Below, piece after piece: positions 1 to 7,706 of a stretch of DNA of 21,325 nt. Origin of the DNA: an uncultured Lachnospiraceae bacterium (GTDB lineage Bacteria > Bacillota > Clostridia > Lachnospirales > Lachnospiraceae). Each line of letters starts with the position of its first letter. The first letter of the stretch is position 1. A program made the translations under genes and the position numbers. Below the pieces are notes generated by a model. It was given only the letters and a program-made list of their open reading frames with translations. It was not told the DNA's origin and ran no database searches. The DNA lies in the NCBI GenBank assembly GCA_946549155.1, contig CAMNQN010000027.1, positions 1-21,325 on the forward strand, written 5' to 3'.

Positions 1-301
1 AGCTGGGAAATCATCAGGATTTCCCGGCGAATTGACCCGGTGCCCCAAATTCGGGGTTGGCTCCATCTTAGATTTTCTTGGTATTCGAAGCAGTTTTTCA
101 GATGACAGGGTCGGTTCCGCCCTTCCTCTTCCTGCGTCCTCCTAATGAACAAAACACGAAGAACATTGATACCTGGACGTCGGAAACTACGGAAACTACG
201 GATATCCGGCCTCGCCTTTTTTGTCTGGTAAATGGAGATGCTTCGTGGTATCATATATGAAACAGATTGAGGTTTCGATTTTTTCAAGGAGGATGAAGAA
301 C
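1..301. other. Gene-free left edge upstream of the flavin reductase gene
   Basis: I see no convincing gene in these 301 bases. A - strand frame starting at ATG 66-64 runs off the left edge for 22 codons, but it has no ribosome binding site and I do not recognise the peptide. An exact tandem 9-mer GGAAACTAC lies at 182-190 and 191-199. A weak extended -10 element (TGG followed by TATCAT, 246-254) could drive the next gene; it has no good -35 at 17 bases. A clear AAGGAGG ribosome binding site is at 286-292. Confidence 0.5.
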
Positions 302-922
302 ATGAAAGTATTGATGCTGAACGGAAGTGCCAAAGCCAACGGAAACACCTACACGGCGCTTTTGGAGGTGGGAAAGCAGCTGGAGAAGGAGGGAATCTCT
401 TACGAGATTGTACAGATTGGTGCGAAGCCCATCCGGGATTGTATCGGCTGTGGAAAATGTAATGAAAATGGCTGCGTGTTTACGGATGATGAGGTGAACG
501 CCTTTGTTGCCAAGGCCAGGGAGGCAGATGGCTTCGTGTTTGGCACGCCGGTTTATTATGCGCACCCCAGCGGTCGCATCCTTTCTTTTCTGGACCGGGT
601 ATTTTACAGCAGCAGTCAGGTATTCCGGTTTAAGCCGGGCGCTTCTGTGGCGGTGGCGAGACGGGGCGGCACCACAGCCTCCTTTGACTGCCTGAACAAA
701 TACTTTGGTATTTCCCAGATGCCGGTGGCTGGCTCCACCTACTGGAATCAGGTGCATGGCCGCGTGCCCGGTGAGGCGGCTCTGGACGAGGAGGGGCTGC
801 AGACGATGCGTAATCTTGCCAGAAATCTGGCCTGGATGATGAAGTGCTTTGAGGCCGGCAGGGAGAAGGGCATCGGTCTGCCGGAGATGGAACGTGGAGT
901 GATGACGAACTTTATTCGGTAG
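302..922 (+). CDS. NADPH-dependent FMN reductase / flavodoxin-like family protein
   Basis: This 206-residue protein is a probable cytoplasmic flavin-binding oxidoreductase of the NADPH-dependent FMN reductase superfamily. The N-terminus KVLMLNGSAKANGNTYTAL is a beta strand followed by the FMN-phosphate loop. A Cys cluster, IGCGKCNENGC, follows near residues 44-54, and FGTPVYYAHPSG near 80-91 is the second flavin-contact loop. The Cys cluster is typical of a large Clostridia subgroup; its function here is unknown. I start at ATG 302 because AAGGAGG at 286-292 is nine bases upstream; the in-frame ATG at 293 abuts that site and an earlier one at 221 has none. The electron acceptor cannot be inferred. 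It is followed after 43 bases by a FakA-domain gene with its own ribosome binding site. Confidence 0.85.
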   Translation: MKVLMLNGSAKANGNTYTALLEVGKQLEKEGISYEIVQIGAKPIRDCIGCGKCNENGCVFTDDEVNAFVAKAREADGFVFGTPVYYAHPSGRILSFLDRVFYSSSQVFRFKPGASVAVARRGGTTASFDCLNKYFGISQMPVAGSTYWNQVHGRVPGEAALDEEGLQTMRNLARNLAWMMKCFEAGREKGIGLPEMERGVMTNFIR

Positions 923-965
923 GCAGCCTGGAGAGCCGGGCTGTGAAAAAAGTGGAGGTAAGGAT

Positions 966-1217
966 ATGCTGGAGTTTAAGTACGATACACAGCTATTGGT
1001 GGAAGGCGAAGGCCTTGATGAAGACAAAATAAATGAATATTTCTCAGAAAACTTTAAGGGCGACTGCTTATTGGCGGTGGGAGATGAAGAGCTGATAAAG
1101 ATTCACTTTCATACAAACGAACCCTGGAAGGTGCTGGAATATTGTGCAGGTATTGGGGAGATTTATGACATTGTTATTGAAGATATGGAGAGGCAGGCGA
1201 GAGGATTAAAGGGGTAA
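966..1217 (+). CDS. Free-standing FakA/YloV central-domain (Dak1_2-like) protein, 83 aa
   Basis: The 83 residues resemble the central domain of the YloV/FakA fatty-acid kinase family, which normally sits between a dihydroxyacetone-kinase-like ATP domain and a C-terminal domain. Recognisable elements are FKYDTQLLVEGEGLDEDKI (residues 3-21), the segment LLAVGDEELIKIHFHTNEP, and the closing VIEDMERQ. No ATP-binding domain is attached. The ribosome binding site GGAGG (954-958) is seven bases from the ATG, so it looks translated and not merely a remnant. It may be a small independent family (similar short proteins are, to my memory, annotated as kinase to dihydroxyacetone kinase) or a leftover of a deleted fakA. 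The catalytic lobe is absent, so kinase activity is unlikely. Confidence 0.65.
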   Translation: MLEFKYDTQLLVEGEGLDEDKINEYFSENFKGDCLLAVGDEELIKIHFHTNEPWKVLEYCAGIGEIYDIVIEDMERQARGLKG

Positions 1218-1227
1218 CTGGAAAAGT

Positions 1228-1521
1228 ATGGGAAATACAGGAATCAGGCCGCAGGTTATTCATGAAATTTGTGTTTTCGCACAGAAATATCATATTCAAA
1301 AAGTGGTGTTATTTGGGTCCCGGGCCAGGGGAGATTATAAGAGGACAAGCGATATTGACCTGGCAGTAAAAGGCGGGGAAGTCGAAAGATTTTCGTTGGA
1401 TGTAGAGGAGGAAACGTCTACTTTGCTGAAGTACGATATCATCGATCTGGACAGGGAGCTGCAGCCGGAATTATTAGAAGCGATTCGGCAGGAGGGAATA
1501 ATACTGTATGAAAAAGTATGA
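1228..1521 (+). CDS. MNT-type minimal nucleotidyltransferase (putative antitoxin)
   Basis: A 97-residue minimal nucleotidyltransferase. The diagnostic motif GSX10DXD is complete: GSRARGDYKRTSDIDL, about residues 31-46, with both metal-binding aspartates present, and a third acidic position is plausible in IIDLD near residue 72. Proteins of this family pair with HEPN proteins; in studied MNT/HEPN modules the MNT partner AMPylates and neutralises a HEPN RNase toxin. The next gene overlaps by 14 bases and encodes a HEPN-like protein, which supports that reading. The ribosome binding site before ATG 1228 is poor (GGAAAAG), which may mean coupling to the gene ending at 1217. An alternative role, in antibiotic or small-molecule nucleotidylation, cannot be excluded. 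Confidence 0.8.
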   Translation: MGNTGIRPQVIHEICVFAQKYHIQKVVLFGSRARGDYKRTSDIDLAVKGGEVERFSLDVEEETSTLLKYDIIDLDRELQPELLEAIRQEGIILYEKV

Positions 1522-1897
1522 GAATTTTTGCGCAGCATTAAATAATATGCAAGAAATGTATAACTATCATCCGCCATATGATACGGTAATCCTGACGGGA
1601 TTGGTAGGATTATATGAAATTTGCTTTGAGCAATCGTGGAAAATGATGAAAGAGATTTTGGAGAATCATGGTTTTGAAGAAGGAGCAACCGGTTCCCCTA
1701 AATTTATCGTAAAAACCGCGTATCAGGCAAATATGATTCAGAATGAAGAGCTGTGGTTACGGGCTCTGCAGGAAAGAAATAACGTCACACATTCCTATAA
1801 TCGGAATATTGCGCTTAGCATTGTGGAAAAGGCGAAGGATGAATTTTACGGGATGTTCTGCGAATTGAAAAAAGAAGTAGAGACAAATTGGCTGTAA
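1508..1897 (+). CDS. HEPN-like nucleotidyltransferase substrate-binding protein (HI0074 family, putative toxin)
   Basis: This 129-residue helical protein belongs to the HI0074-type nucleotidyltransferase substrate-binding family, which has the HEPN fold. The C-terminal half carries RNNVTH (within ALQERNNVTHSYN, about residues 89-101), matching the RX4-6H motif of HEPN ribonucleases. Conserved aromatic and Glu positions (GLVGLYEICFEQSWKMMK) are also typical. The start codon lies inside the upstream MNT gene (14-base overlap), so the two are almost certainly co-translated. By analogy with characterised MNT/HEPN pairs this would be the toxin; the older alternative is that it only presents a substrate to the nucleotidyltransferase. 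The coding sequence is AT-richer than the housekeeping genes to its right, consistent with acquired DNA. Confidence 0.8.
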   Translation: MKKYENFCAALNNMQEMYNYHPPYDTVILTGLVGLYEICFEQSWKMMKEILENHGFEEGATGSPKFIVKTAYQANMIQNEELWLRALQERNNVTHSYNRNIALSIVEKAKDEFYGMFCELKKEVETNWL

Positions 1898-2158
1898 ATT
1901 CAGAAAAAGCAGTTCTTTATGCGTTTATGGGCGGCGGTTTTTGAAAACTTGCGTGTTTACGAAAAAGAAACTGACACGGGAAAATGAGTCATCGGAAAGT
2001 AAAAGAGATTATCTGGAAGATAAGAACGTTTTACGGTGGCTCATTTACAAAGGATGGATAAAATGAGAGAAAAAGGGGCAGATAAGGAGCGTCAGGAAGA
2101 ATTGTTCGTAAATGGCAAGTAGGTACGGGAGAAACATGAATCGGAGGCTTCCGATACT

Positions 2159-2836
2159 GTGCCGGCTTCCACTTATTACATATTGGAGGATGAGACTCGT
2201 GTCAGCACAGGGGGAAAATTTTCCTGTTTTATTCCTACGGCCAATTTTTACTGGCAGCTGGGGCTGATCAGTAATCACGAGGTAAACCGGGAGAAGGAGA
2301 GATTGGAGCTTGGGGACCCGGAAGGATATATTCAAACTACGAAAGAGCTGTTGGATAAAATCGGTGTTCCGGCAGAACGCTATCGGTTTCAGTGGGCTTC
2401 CTTTGATGCGGAAACGCTGAAACAGTTGGAGCAGGAATGTATTGCGGCGAACTTGATTGATGCCGGAGAGGAGAAGGGAAGCTGGACGAAGGAAGATGAA
2501 ATTTATCTTATTTTTGCATGGGAGTATGAAGAAGAGATACCGGTATTGTCAGAGCTTATGTGCATTGATTCTGTGAGCTGTTTGGATCGCATCACAGGAA
2601 ATTTTCCCATCACAGCAATTTATTCCTCCAGAGGATTGGAGAGTATTCGAACCTCTAAATATTATCAATTTCAGGAGACCGGAGAAAAGCTTTCCCTCAT
2701 AGAATTTGAAAAGGCCGCTCAGACAGTGGAGGAAAAGCTGAACAGTATTCTTGGAACAAGCCGATATCAGGTAATGACGGCAACACTTTTTGAACGTGTG
2801 AAAAGATATGAACGCAGCATATCAGTTAAGTTATGA
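2159..2836 (+). CDS. Unrecognised soluble protein, possibly cut at its 5' end by an in-frame amber codon
   Basis: I do not recognise this 225-residue acidic protein. It has no signal peptide or membrane segment and no cysteine motif. From GTG 2159 it has a GGAGG at 2143-2147, eleven bases upstream, which could serve as its ribosome binding site. The same frame is open further upstream: ATG 2054 begins a 22-codon peptide (MDKMREKGADKERQEELFVN then GK) ending in TAG 2120-2122, after which the frame stays open into this gene. Either the gene lost its original start to an amber mutation, or the short frame is a leader. The 3' end overlaps the next open frame by 29 bases. Its neighbours are truncated ABC-transporter genes, so decay of the whole locus is plausible. 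Confidence 0.5.
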   Translation: MPASTYYILEDETRVSTGGKFSCFIPTANFYWQLGLISNHEVNREKERLELGDPEGYIQTTKELLDKIGVPAERYRFQWASFDAETLKQLEQECIAANLIDAGEEKGSWTKEDEIYLIFAWEYEEEIPVLSELMCIDSVSCLDRITGNFPITAIYSSRGLESIRTSKYYQFQETGEKLSLIEFEKAAQTVEEKLNSILGTSRYQVMTATLFERVKRYERSISVKL

Positions 2837-3233
2837 AATTCCTTATGAAATTTTAGATCAGTACACACCGGTTCAGATGATGCTTTTGATGATTTTACTG
2901 CTGACTTTTATTGCCATGTTCCTGGGAATGCTGATGCTGACGATTTCCCTGTATGGGAATCAGAGATTCGCAGTGGCGGCGGCTGTATTGATGGTATTGC
3001 TGCTGTTTTTCGTGTTGAATACATATCCGGATATGCGAATGGGTTACGCAAAGCTGATTCCTACTGTCTGGGCCCAAATTACAAAGTGTAATACTACGAT
3101 GGGAGGATACTATTGGCTTCCGGATATAAAGTATATGTTATGTTTTTTAACGGTTGGAATTTTGATTGAAATTTTTCTCTGTATTCATCGTGCAGCTTTG
3201 GTGGATTTTCATTGGGTAAATGAGGATGCTTAG
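2808..3233 (+). pseudogene. C-terminal remnant of an ABC-2 type permease
   Basis: The 141 codons encode about three hydrophobic segments (near residues 22-50, 53-74 and 108-133) and resemble the C-terminal part of ABC-2 family permeases: a YTPVQMMLL start to the first helix, a pair of adjacent helices, then a loop with PTVWAQI and a final helix ending in charged residues. Full members are roughly twice this length with further N-terminal helices and a large extracellular loop, which are missing here. A TGA sits just upstream in the same frame, so it cannot be extended. No good ribosome binding site precedes ATG 2808. It is followed by a truncated ABC ATPase, as expected for a broken permease/ATPase pair. 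An intact small membrane protein is possible but less likely. Confidence 0.55.
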
Positions 3234-3267
3234 GAGAACAGGGCAAGAGGAAGGGGAGACTGGCAGG

Positions 3268-3651
3268 ATGGGAACTATACTGGAAATAAATCATGTATCA
3301 AAGAGTTTTCATAACACACAGGTGCTGAAACAGGTGACTATGCGTTGTGAGAGTGGTAAAATCTATGGCATTATAGGGCACAATGGGTCAGGCAAAACAG
3401 TGTTTTTAAAATGTATTTGCGGATTTTTAAAATATGATAAGGGAGAAATTCTGGTTAATGGGAAGAAGATCGGAAAAGATATGACCATGATACAAAATGC
3501 CGGGGTAATTATCGAAGAACCAGCGTTTTTGCGGAAGTGGAGCGGATACCGTAATCTGGAATATCTTTATGGTATCCGGAATTCTCCTGATCGAAAATAC
3601 CTGTCGGACATATATGAAATGGAAAATGGCCATATGGAACGTATTCGTTAG
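3268..3651 (+). pseudogene. Truncated ABC transporter ATPase (Walker A half only)
   Basis: The frame encodes a typical ABC ATPase N-terminus: LEINHVSKSFHNTQVL, Walker A GHNGSGKT near residues 37-44, then IIEEPAFLRKWSGYRNLEYL of the Q-loop/helical region. It stops after about 127 residues, whereas the family needs 200 or more. The signature motif, Walker B and switch histidine are absent, and no remnants of them appear in any + frame through 3800. It cannot hydrolyse ATP as encoded. I start at ATG 3268 because homology begins there, though the frame is open from ATG 3220. The subfamily resembles ATPases of bacteriocin-resistance or lantibiotic-immunity exporters, but this is only suggestive. 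Together with the permease remnant it marks a decayed exporter. Confidence 0.75.
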
Positions 3652-3755
3652 CAAATTTCGGTTTGGCTTTTACTGGGAGGAATAAAGGGGGATTTGTGAG
3701 AGGAAAGAAGCCTGCATAAGGAAGCATTTACCACCGGAACCGTTTCAGAAAAAGA

Positions 3756-3784
3756 GTGAAAAATTTCGTTATGGGAAATACTAT
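3756..3784 (+). promoter_or_regulatory. Candidate promoter of eno
   Basis: GTGAAA (3756-3761) and TACTAT (3779-3784) are separated by 17 bases, about 37 bases before the eno start codon. Both hexamers match the sigma-A consensus at four of six positions, so this is a modest candidate. Confidence 0.35.
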
Positions 3785-3820
3785 TGCAAAGTGAAATGAC
3801 CAATGTCAGGAGGTTGCGAT

Positions 3821-5128
3821 ATGTGTAATTATATGTCCATAACGGATGTTTATGCAAGAGAAATCTTAGATTCCAGAGGAAATCCCACGGTGGAGGTGGA
3901 GGTTCTGACGGAGGATGGAAGCGTGGGACGGGCCTCGGTTCCGTCTGGGGCCTCCACCGGTGAGCATGAGGCGGTGGAGCTTAGGGATGGGGAGGCGCGG
4001 TATCAGGGAAAGGGCGTTACCCGCACCTGCGATTATGTGAATACCATATTGGCAGACGCGGTGATTGGAGAAAATGTGTACAGTCAGGAGCGTATCGATC
4101 AGATCCTGCGCAAGGAGGACGGCACGGAGAATAAGGGACGGCTGGGGGCTAACGGCATTCTGGGCGTCTCTATGGCGGCGGCAGCCGCCGCGGCCCGCAC
4201 GCTGAATCAGCCCCTGTTCCGCTACCTGGGCGGCAGTACGGCCCGTATTATGCCGGTGCCCATGATGAATATTCTGAATGGGGGGTGCCATGCGGACAAT
4301 ACGGTGGATCTGCAGGAATTTATGATTATGCCTGTGGGAGCGGTGGATTTTTCCCAGGGACTTCAGATGTGCGCGGAAACCTACCACACCTTAAAGCAGC
4401 AGCTAAAGCAGCGGGGCCTGGCCACTGCGGTTGGGGATGAGGGCGGCTTTGCACCAGATTTGAGGGATTCCAAAGAGGTATTGCAGGTGATTTGTCAGGC
4501 GGTAGAACAGGCGGGCTACACCGTGGGGAAGGATATCTGCATCGCACTGGACGCGGCGTCCAGCGAGCTTTACGATAAAGAAAAGAAGGCCTACTATTTT
4601 CCCGGCGAGAGTAAAATGCAGCGGAAGGAGATTTACCGGACCTGGGAAGAGATGATTGATTATTTTCAGGATCTTTCGGCCCGGTTTCCCATTGTGTCCA
4701 TTGAGGATGGACTGGATGAAAATGATTGGGAAGGCTGGAGGGAGATGACCAGACAGCTGGGAGGAAAGCTCCAGCTGGTGGGAGATGATCTCTTTGTGAC
4801 CAACTGCAGGCGGCTACAGCAGGGGATTGAACAGAAGGCGGGCAATGCGATTTTGATCAAGGTGAATCAGATCGGTACGCTGACGGAGGCCTTTGAGGCC
4901 ATAGAGCTGGCCCACCGCAGCGGCTACCGGACTGTGGTATCCCATCGTTCCGGTGAGACGGAGGACACCATGATCGCGGATATTGCCGTGGCTTTGGGGG
5001 CCGGACAGATCAAGACCGGCGCTCCCTGCCGGGGAGAGCGTACCGCCAAATATAATCAGCTTCTGCGAATCGAGGACTGCCTCGGGATGTATGCGCTGTA
5101 CGAGAATCCCTTTCAATATTTTCAATAA
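3821..5128 (+). CDS. eno: Enolase (phosphopyruvate hydratase)
   Basis: Enolase interconverts 2-phosphoglycerate and phosphoenolpyruvate in glycolysis. The 435-residue length is normal. Visible family features are the substrate loop SGASTGEHEA (residues 42-51), catalytic Glu207 in GDEGGF, metal ligands Asp244, Glu295 (in SIEDGLDE) and Asp322 (in GDDLF), catalytic Lys347 in IKVNQIGT, and SHRSGETEDTMIADIAVA. ATG 3821 is chosen because AGGAGG at 3808-3813 is seven bases upstream; the in-frame ATG at 3803 overlaps upstream of that site and ATG 3833 is too far. The active-site region reads NGGCHADN, with Cys156 where Glu, Ser or Ala is more usual, and the C-terminus (MYALYENPFQYFQ) is unlike the common ending. 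All catalytic residues are present, so it should be active. It heads the eno-secG-rnr-smpB block. Confidence 0.96.
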   Translation: MCNYMSITDVYAREILDSRGNPTVEVEVLTEDGSVGRASVPSGASTGEHEAVELRDGEARYQGKGVTRTCDYVNTILADAVIGENVYSQERIDQILRKEDGTENKGRLGANGILGVSMAAAAAAARTLNQPLFRYLGGSTARIMPVPMMNILNGGCHADNTVDLQEFMIMPVGAVDFSQGLQMCAETYHTLKQQLKQRGLATAVGDEGGFAPDLRDSKEVLQVICQAVEQAGYTVGKDICIALDAASSELYDKEKKAYYFPGESKMQRKEIYRTWEEMIDYFQDLSARFPIVSIEDGLDENDWEGWREMTRQLGGKLQLVGDDLFVTNCRRLQQGIEQKAGNAILIKVNQIGTLTEAFEAIELAHRSGYRTVVSHRSGETEDTMIADIAVALGAGQIKTGAPCRGERTAKYNQLLRIEDCLGMYALYENPFQYFQ

Positions 5129-5155
5129 ATATTTATCAAAATGTGAAAATATTGG

Positions 5156-5184
5156 TTGAATTCTGCGCCCGCCTGTGATAAACT
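5156..5184 (+). promoter_or_regulatory. Candidate sigma-A promoter of secG
   Basis: TTGAAT (5156-5161) and TAAACT (5179-5184) are 17 bases apart, and the -10 is preceded by TGA, giving an extended -10. It lies about 30 bases upstream of the secG start and just after the eno stop, so secG-rnr-smpB need not depend on eno transcription. Confidence 0.55.
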
Positions 5185-5213
5185 GTACAAGTATGGCATA
5201 GGAGGTGGGTAAA

Positions 5214-5444
5214 GTGAGAATCTTTTTGACAATAATTTTTATTTTAATTTGCATAGCATTAACGGTAGTTGTTTTGGCTCAGGAAGGCAAGGATGCGGGC
5301 TTGGGTTCCCTCAGTGGCATGACAGAGACCTACTGGGGAAAGAACAAATCCCGTTCCTGGGAAGGAAAATTGATTAAGATCACCAAGTATCTGGCCATCG
5401 GATTTATCCTTCTTGCGGTTGTCCTGAATTTGAATTTATTCTAA
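5214..5444 (+). CDS. secG: SecG preprotein translocase subunit
   Basis: SecG is the small accessory subunit of the SecYEG membrane channel for protein export. The 76-residue protein has the family layout of two membrane segments (about residues 2-21 and 58-75) joined by a glycine-rich loop containing GLGSLSG. The conserved AQEGKDAGLGSL corresponds to the family's QxxKxxGLG region. The start is taken as GTG 5214, eight bases after GGAGG (5201-5205); the GTG at 5205 overlaps that site and would add three residues. A rho-independent terminator follows directly, so part of the transcription ends here before rnr. The order eno-secG-rnr-smpB is common in Clostridia. Confidence 0.93.
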   Translation: MRIFLTIIFILICIALTVVVLAQEGKDAGLGSLSGMTETYWGKNKSRSWEGKLIKITKYLAIGFILLAVVLNLNLF

Positions 5445-5458
5445 GACAAAGGAAGCAC

Positions 5459-5495
5459 AAAACACTCTTGCGGATTCGTAAGAGTGTTTTCTTTC
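5459..5495 (+). terminator. Rho-independent terminator after secG
   Basis: An 11-bp perfect stem AAAACACTCTT / AAGAGTGTTTT (5459-5469 and 5480-5490) with a 10-base loop is followed by CTTTC. Most of the U-run is in the stem itself. It lies between secG and rnr and probably allows partial read-through. Confidence 0.8.
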
Positions 5496-5527
5496 ATATG
5501 AAATAATATTTATGAAACCGAGGAGAT

Positions 5528-7654
5528 ATGGACGACATTTTTGAAAAACGAAAAAAAGTGATTTATGATATGATGTGCGACCCGCAGTATGTGCCCATGA
5601 AGGAGAAGGAGCTGGCGATTCTGCTGCAGGTGCCAAAGGAGGAGCGGGCCAGTCTGCGGGAGCTTTTGAACGCTCTGATGCTGGAGGGGAAGATTGAGGT
5701 CAGCAAGCGGGGCAAGTACCGGAAGGCCCAGTCTGCGGCGCTGATCGGCACCTTTGTGGCGCACCCCAAGGGCTTTGGCTTTGTGGAGGTGGAGGGACGG
5801 GATGAGGATATTTTCGTTCCCGAGACCGGGACCTACGGCGCCATGCACAGGGATACGGTGCAGGTGGCGCTTCTTCCCCAAAGCGGCGGAAAGCGGGCGG
5901 AGGGCGTGATCATCAGGATTTTGGAGCGGGGGATCCGGGAACTGGTGGGGACCTTTCAGCAGAGCAAAAATTATGGCTTTGTGATTCCGGATAACCAGCG
6001 GATTCTCTGCGACATTTTTATCCCCAAGGAGAAATGCAAGGGCGCGGTAAACGGTCACAAGGTGCTGGTGGAGATCACCGACTACGGAACCTCCGGCAGA
6101 AATCCGGAGGGGCGGATAAAGGAGATCATTGGTCACAAAAATGATCCGGGCACGGATATTTTGTCCATTGTTTACGGATATGAACTGCCGTTGGAGTTCC
6201 CGGAGCGGGTACTGAACCAGGCAGAGCATATCCCGGAGGAGATTTCCCAGGGAGACTGCCGGGGACGGCTGGATCTGCGGGATACCCGGATGGTTACCAT
6301 CGACGGGGAGGATGCGAAGGATCTGGATGACGCGGTATCCCTGTCCTTCGACGGAGAGCTGTACCATCTGGGGGTGCACATTGCGGATGTGTCAAACTAT
6401 GTGCAGGAGAACAGCGCCCTGGACCGTGAGGCGCTAAAGCGGGGCACCAGCGTTTACCTGGTGGATCGGGTGATCCCGATGCTGCCCCATCGTTTGTCCA
6501 ACGGGATCTGCTCCCTGAACCAGGGGGTGGACCGTCTGGCCTTAAGCTGCCTGATGGAGATTGACCGGAAGGGGAATGTGGTTTCTCACCGGATCGCGGA
6601 GACGGTGATCCGTGTGGACCGCAGAATGACCTACACGGCGGTGAGCCGTATTCTGGAGGAGCAGGATCCGGAGGTTATCCGGGAATATGAGGAGCTGGTT
6701 CCCATGTTCAGGCAGATGGCGGAGCTTTCGGATATTCTGCGCAGGAAGCGCAGAAAGCGGGGATCCATTGACTTTGATTTTCCGGAGACGAAGATGATTC
6801 TGGACGAAAAGGGAAAGCCGGTGGAGATTAAGCCCTACGACCGGAACCGGGCCACGAAGATCATTGAGGATTTCATGCTGATTGCCAATGAGACGGTGGC
6901 GGAGGACTTTTTCTGGCAGCAGACGCCCTTCGTGTACCGCAGCCATGAGAATCCGGATCCGGAGAAGATGCAGAAGCTGGCCCTGTTTATCAGTAATTTC
7001 GGTTACGGCATGAAGGGCATCCGGGACGAGGTGCACCCGAAAGAGATTCAGAAGCTGCTGGGCCGCATTGAGGGGACGCCGGAGGAGGCCATGATCAGCC
7101 GCCTTACCCTGCGCTCCATGAAGCAGGCCAGGTATACCACCGAGTGTACCGGGCATTTCGGTCTGGCAGCAAAGTACTACTGCCATTTTACCTCCCCTAT
7201 CCGCCGGTATCCGGATCTGCAGATTCACCGGATTATCAAGGATGTGCTGCGGGGCAGGATGAAGGAAGAAAAGCGGGCCCACTATGAGGAGATTCTGCCG
7301 AAGGTGGCGGAGCAGTCCAGCAAATGCGAGCGCACCGCCGATGAGGCGGAGCGGGAGGTGGAACGCTTAAAGAAGGCGGAGTATATGGAGAGCCGGATCG
7401 GGCAGATTTATGAGGGCGTGATTTCCGGTATCACCAGCTACGGCATCTATGTGGAGCTGCCAAACACGGTGGAAGGGATGATTCACGTCTCCAATCTGTA
7501 CGACGATCATTACATTTACCGGGAGGAAAGCTGCGATATGGTTGGCATGTCCACCGGAAAGGTGTATACTCTTGGAGAGAAGGTGAAAATCCAGGTGCGG
7601 GACGCGAATAAGGAGACCCGGACGGTGGATTTTGTGTTTGCATCGGAGGAATAG
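5528..7654 (+). CDS. rnr: Ribonuclease R
   Basis: RNase R is a processive 3'-5' exoribonuclease that degrades structured RNA and, with SmpB-tmRNA, defective messages. The 708 residues show the family order: an N-terminal winged-helix-like region (1-65), two cold-shock RNA-binding domains (about 70-130 and 138-200), the catalytic RNB domain (about 245-570), and a C-terminal S1 domain (about 625-705, QIYEGVISGITSYGIYVEL). The magnesium-binding aspartates are all present in IDGEDAKDLDDAVS (Asp259, 265, 267, 268), and the RNB motif TSPIRRYPDLQIHR is intact. ATG 5528 has GAGGAG a few bases upstream. The short C-terminus lacks the Lys-rich tail of enterobacterial RNase R. smpB follows 52 bases downstream, supporting shared expression. 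Confidence 0.97.
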   Translation: MDDIFEKRKKVIYDMMCDPQYVPMKEKELAILLQVPKEERASLRELLNALMLEGKIEVSKRGKYRKAQSAALIGTFVAHPKGFGFVEVEGRDEDIFVPETGTYGAMHRDTVQVALLPQSGGKRAEGVIIRILERGIRELVGTFQQSKNYGFVIPDNQRILCDIFIPKEKCKGAVNGHKVLVEITDYGTSGRNPEGRIKEIIGHKNDPGTDILSIVYGYELPLEFPERVLNQAEHIPEEISQGDCRGRLDLRDTRMVTIDGEDAKDLDDAVSLSFDGELYHLGVHIADVSNYVQENSALDREALKRGTSVYLVDRVIPMLPHRLSNGICSLNQGVDRLALSCLMEIDRKGNVVSHRIAETVIRVDRRMTYTAVSRILEEQDPEVIREYEELVPMFRQMAELSDILRRKRRKRGSIDFDFPETKMILDEKGKPVEIKPYDRNRATKIIEDFMLIANETVAEDFFWQQTPFVYRSHENPDPEKMQKLALFISNFGYGMKGIRDEVHPKEIQKLLGRIEGTPEEAMISRLTLRSMKQARYTTECTGHFGLAAKYYCHFTSPIRRYPDLQIHRIIKDVLRGRMKEEKRAHYEEILPKVAEQSSKCERTADEAEREVERLKKAEYMESRIGQIYEGVISGITSYGIYVELPNTVEGMIHVSNLYDDHYIYREESCDMVGMSTGKVYTLGEKVKIQVRDANKETRTVDFVFASEE

Positions 7655-7706
7655 GAGAGAACGTTCGCTTTGATACAGGTTTGAAGGGGCGGCGAGGAGG
7701 AAGCGT

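Noticed and set aside
78..260. A 60-codon + frame at the left edge
   Set aside because: No ribosome binding site and no recognisable sequence; composition is like random noncoding DNA.
1984..2061. A 25-codon frame (MSHRKVKEIIWKIRTFYGG then SFTKDG) between the HEPN gene and the amber-cut gene
   Set aside because: Only a weak GGGAAAA precedes it, and there is no similarity that I recognise; too short to support.
5510..6379. Long - strand frame opposite rnr, and similar frames opposite eno, aldolase and kinase genes
   Set aside because: They lie antisense to genes with complete family motifs and contain no motif of their own.
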